From Plazaster borealis (lineage: Eukaryota > Echinodermata > Asteroidea > Forcipulatida > Labidiasteridae), in contig CM037462.1 of the NCBI GenBank assembly GCA_021014325.1, positions 3,752,318-3,816,317 of the forward strand: DNA of 64,000 nucleotides, in the 5' to 3' direction. A program made the translations under genes and the position numbers. The notes under the pieces were generated by a model, which saw nothing but the letters and a program-made list of their open reading frames with translations, had not been told where the DNA came from and did not search any database. Each line of letters starts with the position of its first letter. Position 1 is the stretch's first letter. Positions 41,979-52,800 of the stretch are shown here, one piece after another.

Positions 41979-44900
41979 GTTAGTAAGAAAACAATATTGC
42001 CTTTCAAAGGGAGTCATGGAGGAGGCTTTATATTATTTCTCGTTGTTTGGGTTGTCTGACACTAATAACACCGCAAAAACTGGGGTGTTAAAACTTACAC
42101 CATGGGTGTTGTCACATATAGATACCGAAGAGAGAATCAAAAGTAAAATCATTGGTGTTCAAACACAAATGCAATTTCTTTTTGCAGAAATTAGTGTTAT
42201 TTTAACACCCTATGGTGTAAATGTTGATGCTCTCTTCGTTATCTATATGTGACGACAACCATGGTGTCAATTTTAACACCCCGGTTTCTGTAGTATACAG
42301 GGATGATTAATTTCAGACTTTTGTTCGCATTCAGACATTATGTCCGTTTGGTTCAATATGGGGCGTGGTGTAGGTCTACCCCCTAATTGTGTCTTCATCG
42401 TGTGCTTGGAATTCTTTAGATGATTTTAGGGGGGAATATACCCTCTGCCCCATATCGGGCATTATCTGTTTGGTGAAAAAAAATAGCTGCTATTTTCTTT
42501 AGCTCTTTGAGTACTTCTCTACTGCTGAGGATACTGTTCCCATCATAGGCCCCTTAAAATAGTATAACACCAGTTGGTGAAAATGCAATCACTTCAATAT
42601 ACATGTATCCTCTAAAAATTTGGATCCTCGGTGTCGGACATTTTTGTGAGCAATGGCTCTTACCCCTGCTATTAATGACAAACTGCATTGTGGGGAGACA
42701 CTCGTATACTCCAAAAAGCCACAGTTCAGAATATCGACCCGCAGAATGAATCCCAACTGGCCCGTACCCATTTCCAGGTCATGGGTCACGCTGCTGATCA
42801 ATAATCCCGATCAGAAAGTGATTTTGACTCAGATTCCGGGCTATGTCGACCCTAAAACGGCTCTGGATATAGGTATGGCATGTTGGGATTCATATTGCGG
42901 GTCAGAATGTATAAACAGGGCCGTAGGCAATGACAGATCGCTTGAAGAGTGGTTTTTCGAAATTGTGAGCAGAATTAGCTCATTTAAAACTTTGCATGAT
43001 GCCATCGGACTGTAGTCCTCTGTCCGTTTTTAATTAATTAGTCAGTACTCTGCCATTTATTTTATTTTTTTTCTAAGAAATTCAACATTCCCCATCTACA
43101 CCTAGCCAAATAGCATTGTAAATGTCTTGTTACCATTCGGGTTCTTTTTCACCCAAAACAAATCCATAAAAATTAATGACCAGCTCTCCCGGATTTCCCA
43201 TAGGAATTTACAGCAGTTACTTGACCTTTGGGTTAATAGCCACTACTGGGTGAAATGAACCATATAGTTTCCAGATGGCTTTTTCTGTAAACTTGTACAA
43301 TGGCTGTAAGCAGTGAACTGGTTGTTTATTTGGATGAATTGAGTAGGGTCCATATCTAATGGTTTGGGCCATTTGAAAGTGATTGGGTTCTCCACAAAAA
43401 CGAATTACACGCTAATACAAACGGATAGTTGCCTACTGTCCGATGGCGTAAGCGTGTGATTTTTTTATGATGGTGTCACGCAGGGTTTTAATAAAAACAA
43501 GTCTGATGTTCCGGATCAATTATTTCAATTGACCCTTTCCCCCTACTGGTGGTATGCCATGGCCTGCCATTGCAGTTGCTCCATGGTTTCAGTTAGTTGA
43601 AGACTGTCGCTGAGTCCTGATCTCAGATAGAGGAGAAGGAAAAGTTTCAGAACAGTAGTCCATTACTTGTTTCACATTAATTTTAGTTGTACTTTTCCCT
43701 CACCCTTTTTTCTTTATTCACAGCAGTGGCAAACCCTCAGCCACGTAGTGTGGCCCAGTTTGGTGACATGATACGATGCCTTACGGATCGGTCCATAATC
43801 AGCTCCTGGTTGGACTATGACGGGTACGGATGCTACTGTGGTTTCGGTGGGACTGGAACTCCGCTAGATGCAACCGATGGGTAAAGAGACTTTCATAATT
43901 ATCGTTACAGTGCTATACACATTCAAAAGTCAATCAACCGACTTACAAGCTTCCCTTCCGGCTAGTTCCGGCTACGGACCGTACGGTAGGTCCATGGTAT
44001 AGGGCCTGCTGATGGAACAAAACCCGAACAAGCCATGCACTCGGCGCTTCTGCAATATCTAGCCATGCAAAAAAATGTACCTGAAATGCCTGGCTTCTGC
44101 CATAGCCAAGAGTGATAAAAGCGTTCAGATTTTACTGTGGCCCTTTTCGAAAACACGTCGTAGGCTTCGGATCCATCCGCCTGTTTGAAGGCCCGTAAGG
44201 AAGGCGTAAAGCCCATCAAGACCAGTGGTTTCAAAAAAGGGCTATGTATTTATCGATCCGCCGAAACACGGATTTTGCTGTAATGCAACGAACAGTTGTG
44301 TGTATTTTATGTTGGGCGTGTACCTGAAAGTATTCAAATAAAATGTTGTGTTTTGTCCATAGGTGCTGTGTAGTTCATGACAACTGCTACGGTACCGTGA
44401 TGGCCAGCGGACTATGTCCCTACGAAAGTCACGTGTATATTATTAGCTACGACGCAACCATAACCGATTGCAGGGAACCAAATGCCGCTGTTACCTGCAG
44501 TAAGCCAACTAGCGTTATTGTTAAATAAACCTTGCTGTCAACTGTACCCATTGCACACTTATGAAGGCCCACAATACGGTGCGCCACCAAGAGTTTTTGA
44601 GAGGTTGTGTTTGAAAAAAGCCAATCGGAAATCAGAGTGCGCGCGAAATGTATAAAGAGACCACACCGGCTCTTTTCAGGACCAGCACTCCCACAAAAGA
44701 GATTTTACACATGGCTGTACCCGCAAGTTTACTTTTTATTTAAAGTTACTTCTTATGTAAAGTTTCGAGTTGAAAAGTCGAAACCAACATCCCCCAAGAA
44801 ACAATTTTGCGAAGACCTGCGTCTTTACCATAAAAACGGCCACTCTGGAGCAACTTGGTGGCGCCCTGACCCCCATGAACCATGGGGTTTTTCTTAGCAT

Positions 44901-45641
44901 TGGTTAGCCCCCACCATCCCAACCCCACCGGTCCCACACTGAAATAAATCGGGATGGTTTCAACGTATATTATTTATTTTTGCTTTAAAGGCATCGTACA
45001 CGTTTGATAGTCACTCTGAAAATGTATGGCAATAAAAACTTACTTGGTTCGAAGTACAGCAGCTTTGAATAGTATAATGCATTTTGAGGGACTTTTTACT
45101 TCGAGGAACTGCGGTTATGGTAAAAATGTCACTTTTTATCCCCAAAATATGTTAAATATTGAGAAGCGTTACGTTAACGCTTTTCAGAGTGTGTATTCCA
45201 ATGCAGATTATTCTTCCTGCGTGGACATAACCGCTCAAGATTTTCGGCAATATCTCAAAAATGCTACAACCTTTTAAAATGAAATTTTCACAGGTAAGTT
45301 TTATGGTATATATCTACAACTATATAGGATTGAAACAAACAATAGGCTCCAATTACCAAACGTGTACGATGCCTTTAATGCACCCCAAGTTCAAAAGCCA
45401 AATACAAACAAATTCAAAAGGTCAGAGAATTTTGTGATTAGCTCATGGCTCTATCTATAACATTGCATCATTCTATTATCTCTTAATGATTTCAGAGAAG
45501 GCCGAGGAGTATAACTGGTTGGACAGTCCATGGAGTCAATGCGCCGAAGCCATGTGTGAATGCGACCGAGCTGGAGCAGAGTGCTTCGCCGCAAATTACT
45601 ACGACCAGTCCCTGAAAAACTGGCCGCAGGACAGGTGCTAA
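41930..45641 (+). CDS. Secreted phospholipase A2, copy 1 (complete, 4 exons)
   Basis: Calcium-dependent secreted enzyme expected to cut the sn-2 acyl bond of phospholipids. Exons 41930-41978, 43724-43880, 44363-44499 and 45496-45641 give 162 residues and TAA. Exon 1 is a signal peptide (Met-Glu then a hydrophobic run ending Cys-Thr). Exon 2 has the calcium loop YGCYCGFGG. Exon 3 has CCVVHDNCY with His74-Asp75, the catalytic dyad. Exon 4 has [11 protein letters not shown] with the second active-site Asp. Fourteen Cys in the mature part suit seven disulfides of the group I type. The exon 2 acceptor is CAGCAG, so a one-residue-shorter form is possible. Starfish digestive PLA2s and some venom PLA2s belong to this broad family; which role applies here cannot be told from sequence. 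Confidence 0.93.
42070..42296. mobile_element. Inverted-repeat element, AAAACTGGGGTGTTAAAA ends
   Basis: Arms of about 55 bases: aaaactggggtgttaaaa, accatgggtgttgtcacat and their complements near 42240-42296. In PLA2 copy 1 intron 1. Related to 47190-47400. Confidence 0.85.
42653..43015 (+). CDS. Hypothetical 120-residue ORF inside PLA2 copy 1 intron 1
   Basis: Open from ATG to TAG, preceded by an in-frame TGA two codons upstream of the ATG. I do not recognise the product. It has a balanced residue mix, five Cys and no obvious signal or membrane segment. No splice sites were needed to keep it open. It could be a small intronless gene, a mobile-element fragment or chance. Confidence 0.2.
   Translation: MALTPAINDKLHCGETLVYSKKPQFRISTRRMNPNWPVPISRSWVTLLINNPDQKVILTQIPGYVDPKTALDIGMACWDSYCGSECINRAVGNDRSLEEWFFEIVSRISSFKTLHDAIGL
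43016..43723. other. PLA2 copy 1 intron 1, last part
   Basis: No gene or repeat recognised. Confidence 0.3.
43724..43880 (+). CDS. PLA2 copy 1 exon 2: calcium loop
   Basis: A 157-nt exon, or 154 if the second CAG is used. Contains [10 protein letters not shown] and [11 protein letters not shown]. Donor GG|GTAAAG, phase 2. Confidence 0.93.
44363..44499 (+). CDS. PLA2 copy 1 exon 3: catalytic His-Asp
   Basis: A 137-nt exon, phase 2 in and phase 1 out, with [11 protein letters not shown], the PLA2 histidine signature, then a Cys-rich stretch to VTC. Confidence 0.94.
44655..44750. mobile_element. Half of a foldback element
   Basis: One arm matching the right arms at 29303 and 34855 (ccggctcttttcag, cacatggctgtacccgcaag). 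Confidence 0.78.
44985..45378 (+). mobile_element. TTAA-flanked element, second subfamily
   Basis: TTAAAGGCATCGTACACG to CGTGTACGATGCCTTTAA in PLA2 copy 1 intron 3; interior as 34233-34578. Confidence 0.88.
45496..45641 (+). CDS. PLA2 copy 1 exon 4: Asp signature and stop
   Basis: Begins after gatttcag. [14 protein letters not shown] matches the PLA2 aspartate signature. It ends in Cys and TAA at 45639-45641. An AATAAA (45641-45646) overlaps the stop codon. Confidence 0.93.
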
Positions 45642-45849
45642 AATAAAGGCAGCCCGTGCAGGCCTGGCTCTAAAACAACTCAATATGAAAGGTTAAATTC
45701 TGGCAAACCACTGCACAAAGCCAGCCCTAGGTACACAGCGGGACCTAGGAATAGTTGGTCACAGAATGTAGTATCAAAATGATTGCTAATCAATAATTAA
45801 ACCTTTTTATTCCTTGTTATGTTTCCATTTCATTCGGTCTTCCCCGGGG

Positions 45850-45945
45850 GGGGGGGGTCGAGAACGCCTAGAATAATAAATATATATATATATATTTGTT
45901 TTTGTTAAAGCTGTTTTTGTAGGACCGGGGGGGGGGGGGTCGAGG
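45850..45945. repeat. Poly-G runs and TA microsatellite
   Basis: Two runs of nine to ten or more G, each followed by tcgag, with a short TA run between. Confidence 0.75.
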
Positions 45946-46368
45946 TGGAGATTCTTGTAAGGGTAGTAGTATGTAATAATATTTAACGTACTAGCACTAT
46001 GGGCCCAACGTTACGTTGTGCTTTTAAGTGCCATTATTTACGTGTATGTAACGTCCACAAAAGAACCAGTTTAATGACTACTCAAGTTGTACACAGAATC
46101 CACGAGGCCTATTTGTATTCTACACTTTAAACTTGTATATACTACTGGTATGTAGTAAAGCTTACATCAAAAGAGACATTAAATAATTTCAAAATACTCG
46201 TATAACGTCCACGGCGTTAACAGTACAGTAGTCAAAGGCATGACTGGAGGCCATTTTGAATACCCGCGTCACGGCATCAAAACCCGTCGAGTACCCCGAC
46301 TCCTACTATGTATCTCTGGTGTTAAGCGATAATCCAGTACCAGGTTTTTTCTTTGGCCTGTTTCAACT

Positions 46369-46812
46369 AGGGGCTGAGTTCGGGCGGTGTGTTCTTGGCC
46401 CGAGTGCGCTATTCGCACGCCCGAACGATGAGAACACGACCCGAGAACAATACACTCGGAACAAGATCACACACCACCTTTTAGCAGGGATCAGTCAAGA
46501 ACAACACTGTACAAAATGGCGGCAGCATCTCAAGAGTATGAAGTTAGAACATAGAACGAAGCAAATATCATTTCGATAAAGAGAAAGTTATTGGGTTTAA
46601 GGTGGCAGTACGACATTTGCTCTAATTGACTCCCTTTGAATAAGTTTTAACATCTGTTTTGTGACATGTCAGAAACCAGCCTATTTTTTTAGGCTACTTT
46701 TACCAACCCAAGCGTTCTTTCTACATCATCATCATTCGGGCGGAAGATACACGAACAGCGATCCTACGTATTCTCGAGCCTCCAAGAACACACCGCCCGA
46801 ACTCAGCCCCTC
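46369..46812. mobile_element. Inverted-repeat element, AGGGGCTGAGTTCGGGCGG ends
   Basis: About 30-base ends, aggggctgagttcgggcggt and its reverse complement, around 440 bases with no transposase. Confidence 0.82.
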
Positions 46813-47189
46813 TGTCTGTCGCAACTGGCTCTTGCAAGATCTCGCGGTAATGAACTGGAATGCTGATAAAAACATAACGTTTAATAAAATGCTGGTTATA
46901 ACGAATCAACTCACGTTTGTTGGTGGAGTTATTATATAACACAATGGTGAAAGGTTTGTTTGTTTGTTGATTCCTTTTTCTATTCATTATTTGTTTATGA
47001 ATACAAAATGCTATAATTATTTGAAAGTGACATTAGGCCTAATTTATTGTTAAAACATAAGAATTTCATACTAAAAAATACACGTGACATCCAGTTTATA
47101 TGTTGGATTTGGTCGTAAACCTTGAAGTACCGGTAGCCCTTTACAAATACTTTTTGTTTGAACCAGAAGAAAAGGTCAATAACTGTCTC

Positions 47190-47400
47190 ACACTGCAAAA
47201 ACTGGGATGTTAAAATTGACACCATGGGCGTTGTAACATTATAGATGCCCAAGAAAGAATCAAAATCAACATTATAGGGTGTTAAAATAACACCAATGTA
47301 ATTGTGTTGGTAGAAATTAGTGTTATTTTAACACCCTACGGTGTAAATTGTAATTTGTTTCCAGGTATTTATATGTGACAACACCCATGAGGTCAAGTGT
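47190..47400. mobile_element. Inverted-repeat element, relative of 42070-42296
   Basis: aaaactgggatgttaaaa at left; ttattttaacaccctacgg and worn right arm. Confidence 0.72.
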
Positions 47401-47754
47401 GAAAAAGTGACCTCAGATAGATAGAGGTGCCCGCTTCATACAAACGACCTTTTTATCGGTCAAAAGTAACCAGCATTTTTTTCTCAAATTTGGGTCAAAA
47501 AATATGGTTTAAAATATACACCCTTGTGCACTGCATGTCTTGTATTTACATAGTCCAGGATCCACAGACTTTCTAGTCATGGTTTACACCTTTTTTAATT
47601 AAAACTGTTTACTTCTTAATTCACATATTGGAATGAAAATTTTTTTTTTGTATTTTTGATGTTCATAATTTCTTACAGACGAATTATCCACAAAAGTACA
47701 AAAACTTGCCTTGGAAATTCCTAAACTCAACAATTAATTTGCATTTATTTCAAC

Positions 47755-48330
47755 GTTAGGCCAACGTTGGCCCAACGTATGAAGGATATCTGGGTTGTAC
47801 AGTGACCGCTTAGACTGTACAACACTTCCTGACGTTGGCACAACCTTAGGACGCCTATGTCAGGTTGCCCACATTATAACTACGTTATGCCAACGTTAGG
47901 AATCGACCTGTTATACGTTACAAAAATTCCCGACGTTGGCAAAACCTAAGGATGCAGACGTTAGGTTGCCCGTATTTTAACAACGTTGAGCCAACGTTGG
48001 AAATTGACCTGTTATACTGCACAACATTTCCCGACATTGGCATAACATATGAAAGCCGACGTTAGGTTGCCCGTACCTGTTTCACTGCACAACATTTTTC
48101 GACGTTGGCACAACCTAAATTAGCCGACGTTATGTTGCCCTATCATTACTAAGTTATGACAACGTTGTAATTCTAACTGTTTTATTTCATACTGTTTACC
48201 AACGTTCGTACAACGTTTTAAAACTGTCTCCGTACTTCCCAACGTCTGCTCAACGTGCGTTTTTTGATGCCGACTTTGCCGACGTTCACCGACGTTGGCC
48301 CAACGTATGCATGTTAGCTTGGTAGGGACT
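47755..48330. repeat. CAACGTTGGC-rich imperfect tandem array
   Basis: Unequal units around gacgttggcacaacctaa and gacgttaggttgcccgta. Absent from the matching place in the copy 4 duplicate (near 59495). Confidence 0.8.
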
Positions 48331-49009
48331 TCTGATATAATTGTTTGGCTGTAGTTTGTGATTTATTTATAATTTTTGTTCAGAATGTGGAGGGGGGGCA
48401 TCACAAATAAAATGTTCACGGATTGAGTCTTCATGAGGGAGTTAACTTTGAGGGAGTTAACCGCGCGAAAAATGTTGCTATCAGAATCAGAGCCAGCAAA
48501 TTAAATAATTTTGTTTGCTATTACGCTTCAATTTCACCCTGATTCTGGGTTATTTTTAGGATATGGTCCAAGAGTTTAAATTGCTCTTGGCCAAATGCTG
48601 CTGTGAAAGTAACTCAGGGTAGCCCGAACATTTGACGTAACACTTCGAGGCTCTTGAATAACGCCAGCTACCAGCCTAACCGGATGTTGCCAGATGTACC
48701 TTTGACCTCGCATTCAAGTCACACGGAGATTCGCAGTCAATTCACACGTACATGTATGTTACACATAGTGAATACATGCACAATTGTTTTTGCTATCAAT
48801 GTGAAGACTTTCCTTTGTCCCTCTAAGTTAACGCTCTCCATAGACTAAGCGCACGAAAAAATGTGAGGACATAAAAATACAAAGGATTCCAAAGTGAGGA
48901 CAGCATTGTCCCTTTTGTGTTCCTTTGTTCTGCTGTCCCCACTCTGATGGCAATACCATTACAACAACACCATATACATGTACAAACATAATGTACACGT
49001 TGAAAGTGC

Positions 49010-49190
49010 AAGCTGACACACGGTAAACTACATCACCTCGGACCAATCATAACGCAGATATGGAAAGCTTACGTCACTGCACGGTTAGCCATTGAAATCA
49101 TTGTGTCCAATGAAATCGCTGGGCCTGCAAGACCAGCTGTGCCTGTCTTTATCCTCCCTCTTGTGGATAAAGACAGGGGACCAGTCTAAA
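49010..49190 (+). repeat. Dispersed repeat, inverted copy of 9765-9990
   Basis: gcttacgtcactgcacg and gcctgtctttatcc shared in reverse with intron 5 of the RPTP gene. Confidence 0.7.
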
Positions 49191-49707
49191 CCCAGGGTTG
49201 ACAATTAAAGTGTGCCACCAAGAGTTTGCCAGGAAGAGGTAATTTTCAAAGAATGAAGTCGACATACAGTGATAACAATGCACACGGTGTTGGGAAGGCT
49301 GGGACCAAAGACATTATTCATAGTGTGATGACCCAGGTTGTATCGACAGCTTTCTCTCTCAACTTTTTCACTTACATAGAAAATGCGACTTCGTTTATCG
49401 TTCTAAGATTGGCGCCTAAATTGCTATCGGCGGAAGTCATAATTTCAGAAGATAAATCTCAAACTAATCAAGGGGTCCCTGGGGATCCAATGGCACACAC
49501 GCAGTACCCACCGTTTGATCAATGTACGGGCCTTGTATCATTTCTACTGGTAGTTAAAACATTAGTTAAAACATAAGTTTGAACATTATTGAGGTTCATT
49601 TTAACTAGACAATCACATCCTGTACACGAAATGTGAGGGTATACTAAGCACCGGTCTCTGACAAACATTTTAGTAAAGTTTGTTTTGCGAGAGTGCGCAA
49701 CAGTTTG

Positions 49708-49714
49708 TATAAAA
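49708..49714 (+). promoter_or_regulatory. TATA box and core promoter, PLA2 copy 2
   Basis: TATAAAA 95 bases before the ATG, within about 160 bases (49641-49802) that are nearly the same ahead of copies 3 and 4. The unchanged spacing supports a working core promoter. Confidence 0.75.
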
Positions 49715-49802
49715 TCACAGGAGAACAAAATCCACTGCTCATAAACATACTCGACTGTTATAAGTGATTTTAGATCTGCTTGTTTCTACAGCCAGCGTGA
49801 AA

Positions 49803-49851
49803 ATGAAAGCTTTTGGGGTATTGTACCTGTTTGCTTCTGTCGCCTGTGCAG
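49803..49851 (+). CDS. PLA2 copy 2 exon 1: signal peptide
   Basis: Met-Lys then a hydrophobic core ([12 protein letters not shown]). Phase 1 out, donor gtaagt. Leader gccagcgtgaaa is shared with copy 4. Confidence 0.92.
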
Positions 49852-52800
49852 GTAAGTAAAAATACATTTATCTGTCATCAATATTCTTTCTCGTTTCTTC
49901 ACGTAACCGCTATACGTTCTTTATTGACAATGTATGGTGAGAGAGAGTTAAATAGTTGCAGTTCTTAATACAGTCTAGATATGTCGAGGATTATATATAT
50001 ATATATTTTTTCTGGTTTTGAAGTCAAGGGTTCTCATAAAAGCAAACTTAATTACTATACTAGCCAATAACCCCATGGAGAGAAGACGAGGAAGGGTGTT
50101 TCAGTTTTAGATGTGGGAGGAAAATCCCAGCGAATTATTCCAGGGAAAAGCCACGCAATCAGGTAGGGACTAAAAACCCAATCCACATAGTGCCCACGTG
50201 AATCGACCCGGGTCCTAGAGGTAGAAAGCGAAGAAAGGTACCACTACGCCAACCTGACCGCTCGACCCGACCGCCCTTAAAGAAATAGATTAAAGACTTA
50301 TTCTTCTCATGGTATTTCCCATTAACTGCATCTCTTTAGAACACACTGCCTGGTGCGTGTTTTCCTCCAACCCGCCATCTAGCCTATTTTTAAGAGAATA
50401 TCAATTCCTACCTTCAGTTCCCCTACAGAAACAAATTGAGAAGTCTTAAACTGCAAACCGTGGTTCGAGTACTGCATATCATTTGCAGTCTTATGCTAAG
50501 CAAAGTGTAAAACATAAATCTCTATTGCGCCTTTTGACGTATGTGGATCTTCGTGAAAACAGTGACGGTTTGTAAAGGTGTGTTGATTGAAAATGATCGA
50601 AAGGAGTTGAAAATTATCGAGAGGGAATGAATTTACTCTGTTTACATTACAATTGTTTACTTTACGCAAATCTTGATACTGATTAAAATTATACTAAAAA
50701 GTGAAAAATGTTTAATTGCAATAATTGTATAGGTGTTATCCGTGTTATCCTAGCAAGTAGATTTCTGAACTGAGAAGTCTCCCGAATTCCGAATATTCTA
50801 CTCTGCGGCAGTAGAATAATAAGCAAGACAAGTTCTCAAAGAACAAAATCTACCTAGCAAGTAGATATACACATGGTGTTACCGCAAATCAAATATATAT
50901 TGATGCCTCACCATGCAATGTCTCAAATCCTATACCGTGCAAAGTGCTTCTGAATTTGTCATAAAAACACACAATTGCAGGCAATGAACATACGTTTATA
51001 GAGCGCAAAAACAAAAAAGCTCCCAGGCTATTTGTATGAAAGTATAAAAGAGGAAACCTTAAAAAGAAGATAACAATAAGTAGCGATCAAAGAGACCAGA
51101 TTTAATAGAGTCCTGCTGAAAAGTAACAATCAAGTTAAATAACAGCCACGTCTTTTTACTTTATTTTACATTCAACGGTACTTTCCCCTCACGCTCTATG
51201 TTCTTCAATTATAGTGGCATCCTTGCAGATGAATAATGTGGTCCAGTTTGGTGACATGATTCATTGCCTAACGGATCGTTCCCTCCTCAACTCCTATTCG
51301 GACTATGACGGGTACGGATGCTACTGCGGATTTGGTGGGAAAGGAACCCCGCTAGATGGAACTGATGCGTAAGGAGACTAATGTTGTCTTATACAATGTC
51401 CCAGCTAACACAATACGTTGTTACAACATTGCACAACATTGTGAAAGGTTGCATTTTGGTGGATCGGATGACAACGTTTTGACTACGTTGCACGAACGTC
51501 AGATCTTAACATGGTTTTCAACCAATGTTGAACAATGGTTGCATTTTGGTAATTATTTGAACGTTACCGAAAAGTTTTATACGTAACGTTTCGGTAACGT
51601 TGAGAAAACGTTCAGGGTACTGGACAAAGTTACGTTGTTGTAGCATTCTTTTGAAAACTATTGTATAAAACATGGCAATGTTGTGTATACGTGCAAACAA
51701 CGTGGTTAGTTCGTTGCATCATTACGCTCTAAGGACGTATAGGGGAGTTGAACAAAGTTTCTTTCCAACAACTGTGTTACTTAGATACTGTTATAACAAC
51801 AAAACAAACACGCTCAGGCAACGTTGTCATAACGTTTATATAAGTTGTCATAAGGTCACGAAACGTGTCTTAAACCTACCAACAACGTGGTTGTTACATT
51901 GCGTCCTTATGTTCGGAAGGCGTAAAGGGGAGTCCACAAAGCTCCGTTGTTACAACGTTAAATGAACAATGTTACTTACACTTAAGTCTGACCTCATTAC
52001 AACGTTGTGTGAACGTCAAATTGTTAGCTGGGATTACTATCGTTATGGCTTTTAAAAGCATCAATTAACATTTATATAAGCTTCTTGCATATTGCTGTTA
52101 AATATTCAGTACCGTCCCATTTGAAGGACAGAGACACAAATCTAGCTGTACTTTGAATTATGGACACAACTCCTGGTTTCTGCCAAAGGGGACCAAAACG
52201 CCTTCAGTTTCTGCTCTTAGTATTATGTGGAGCTGCTGCGAGACGGCTACTCTGAAATGCAATGATTTTTTCGTTTATGTTATATTGACCCCTTGTACCA
52301 ACGTCACACGCGGCCACTGCCTGCCAAGCTCGCCATTTTGGGTGTCAAATTGCGTGTAAACTATGGTAAGTGTGTAATTGCCGGGTCGCATATTTTTTTT
52401 TACACCGCAGCAAGGGGTTTTGTACTGTAATACTGCCAATTCCTGTCTTGAGATGAGACTACAAACATTTATGCCTATAAAGGGTTAGGTTTAGGGTTAG
52501 GGTTAGGTTTAGGGTTAGGGTTAGTGTTATGGTGAGGGTTAGGATTAGGGTCAGGGTTAGGGTTAGGGTTAGGGTTTAGGGTTAGACGTAGTCTCCTATC
52601 TCAAGACGGAATTGACAGTGTTACAGTACAAAACCCCTCGCTGCGGTTAAAAAAAACAAAACGCGGTCCGCCTGTGAAATTGCACGCTACACTGCATAGG
52701 CTAATACATGGGGAAATTGACTTCCAAAATGGTGCAATTATTGTGATGATGACGTCAGGTGAATTGGGTCAAAAGACCTACCTTTCGACAGAAATATTCA

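Noticed and set aside
43962..44234. 90-residue minus-strand open frame in PLA2 copy 1 intron 2
   Set aside because: No recognised motif and no conservation in copy 2 intron 2.
46256..46579. 107-residue open frame as a gene
   Set aside because: It spans the border of an inverted-repeat element, has no recognised domain and no matching splice context.
52484..52586. Telomere-like repeats as a sign of a chromosome end
   Set aside because: They lie inside a foldback in a PLA2 intron with gene sequence continuing on both sides.
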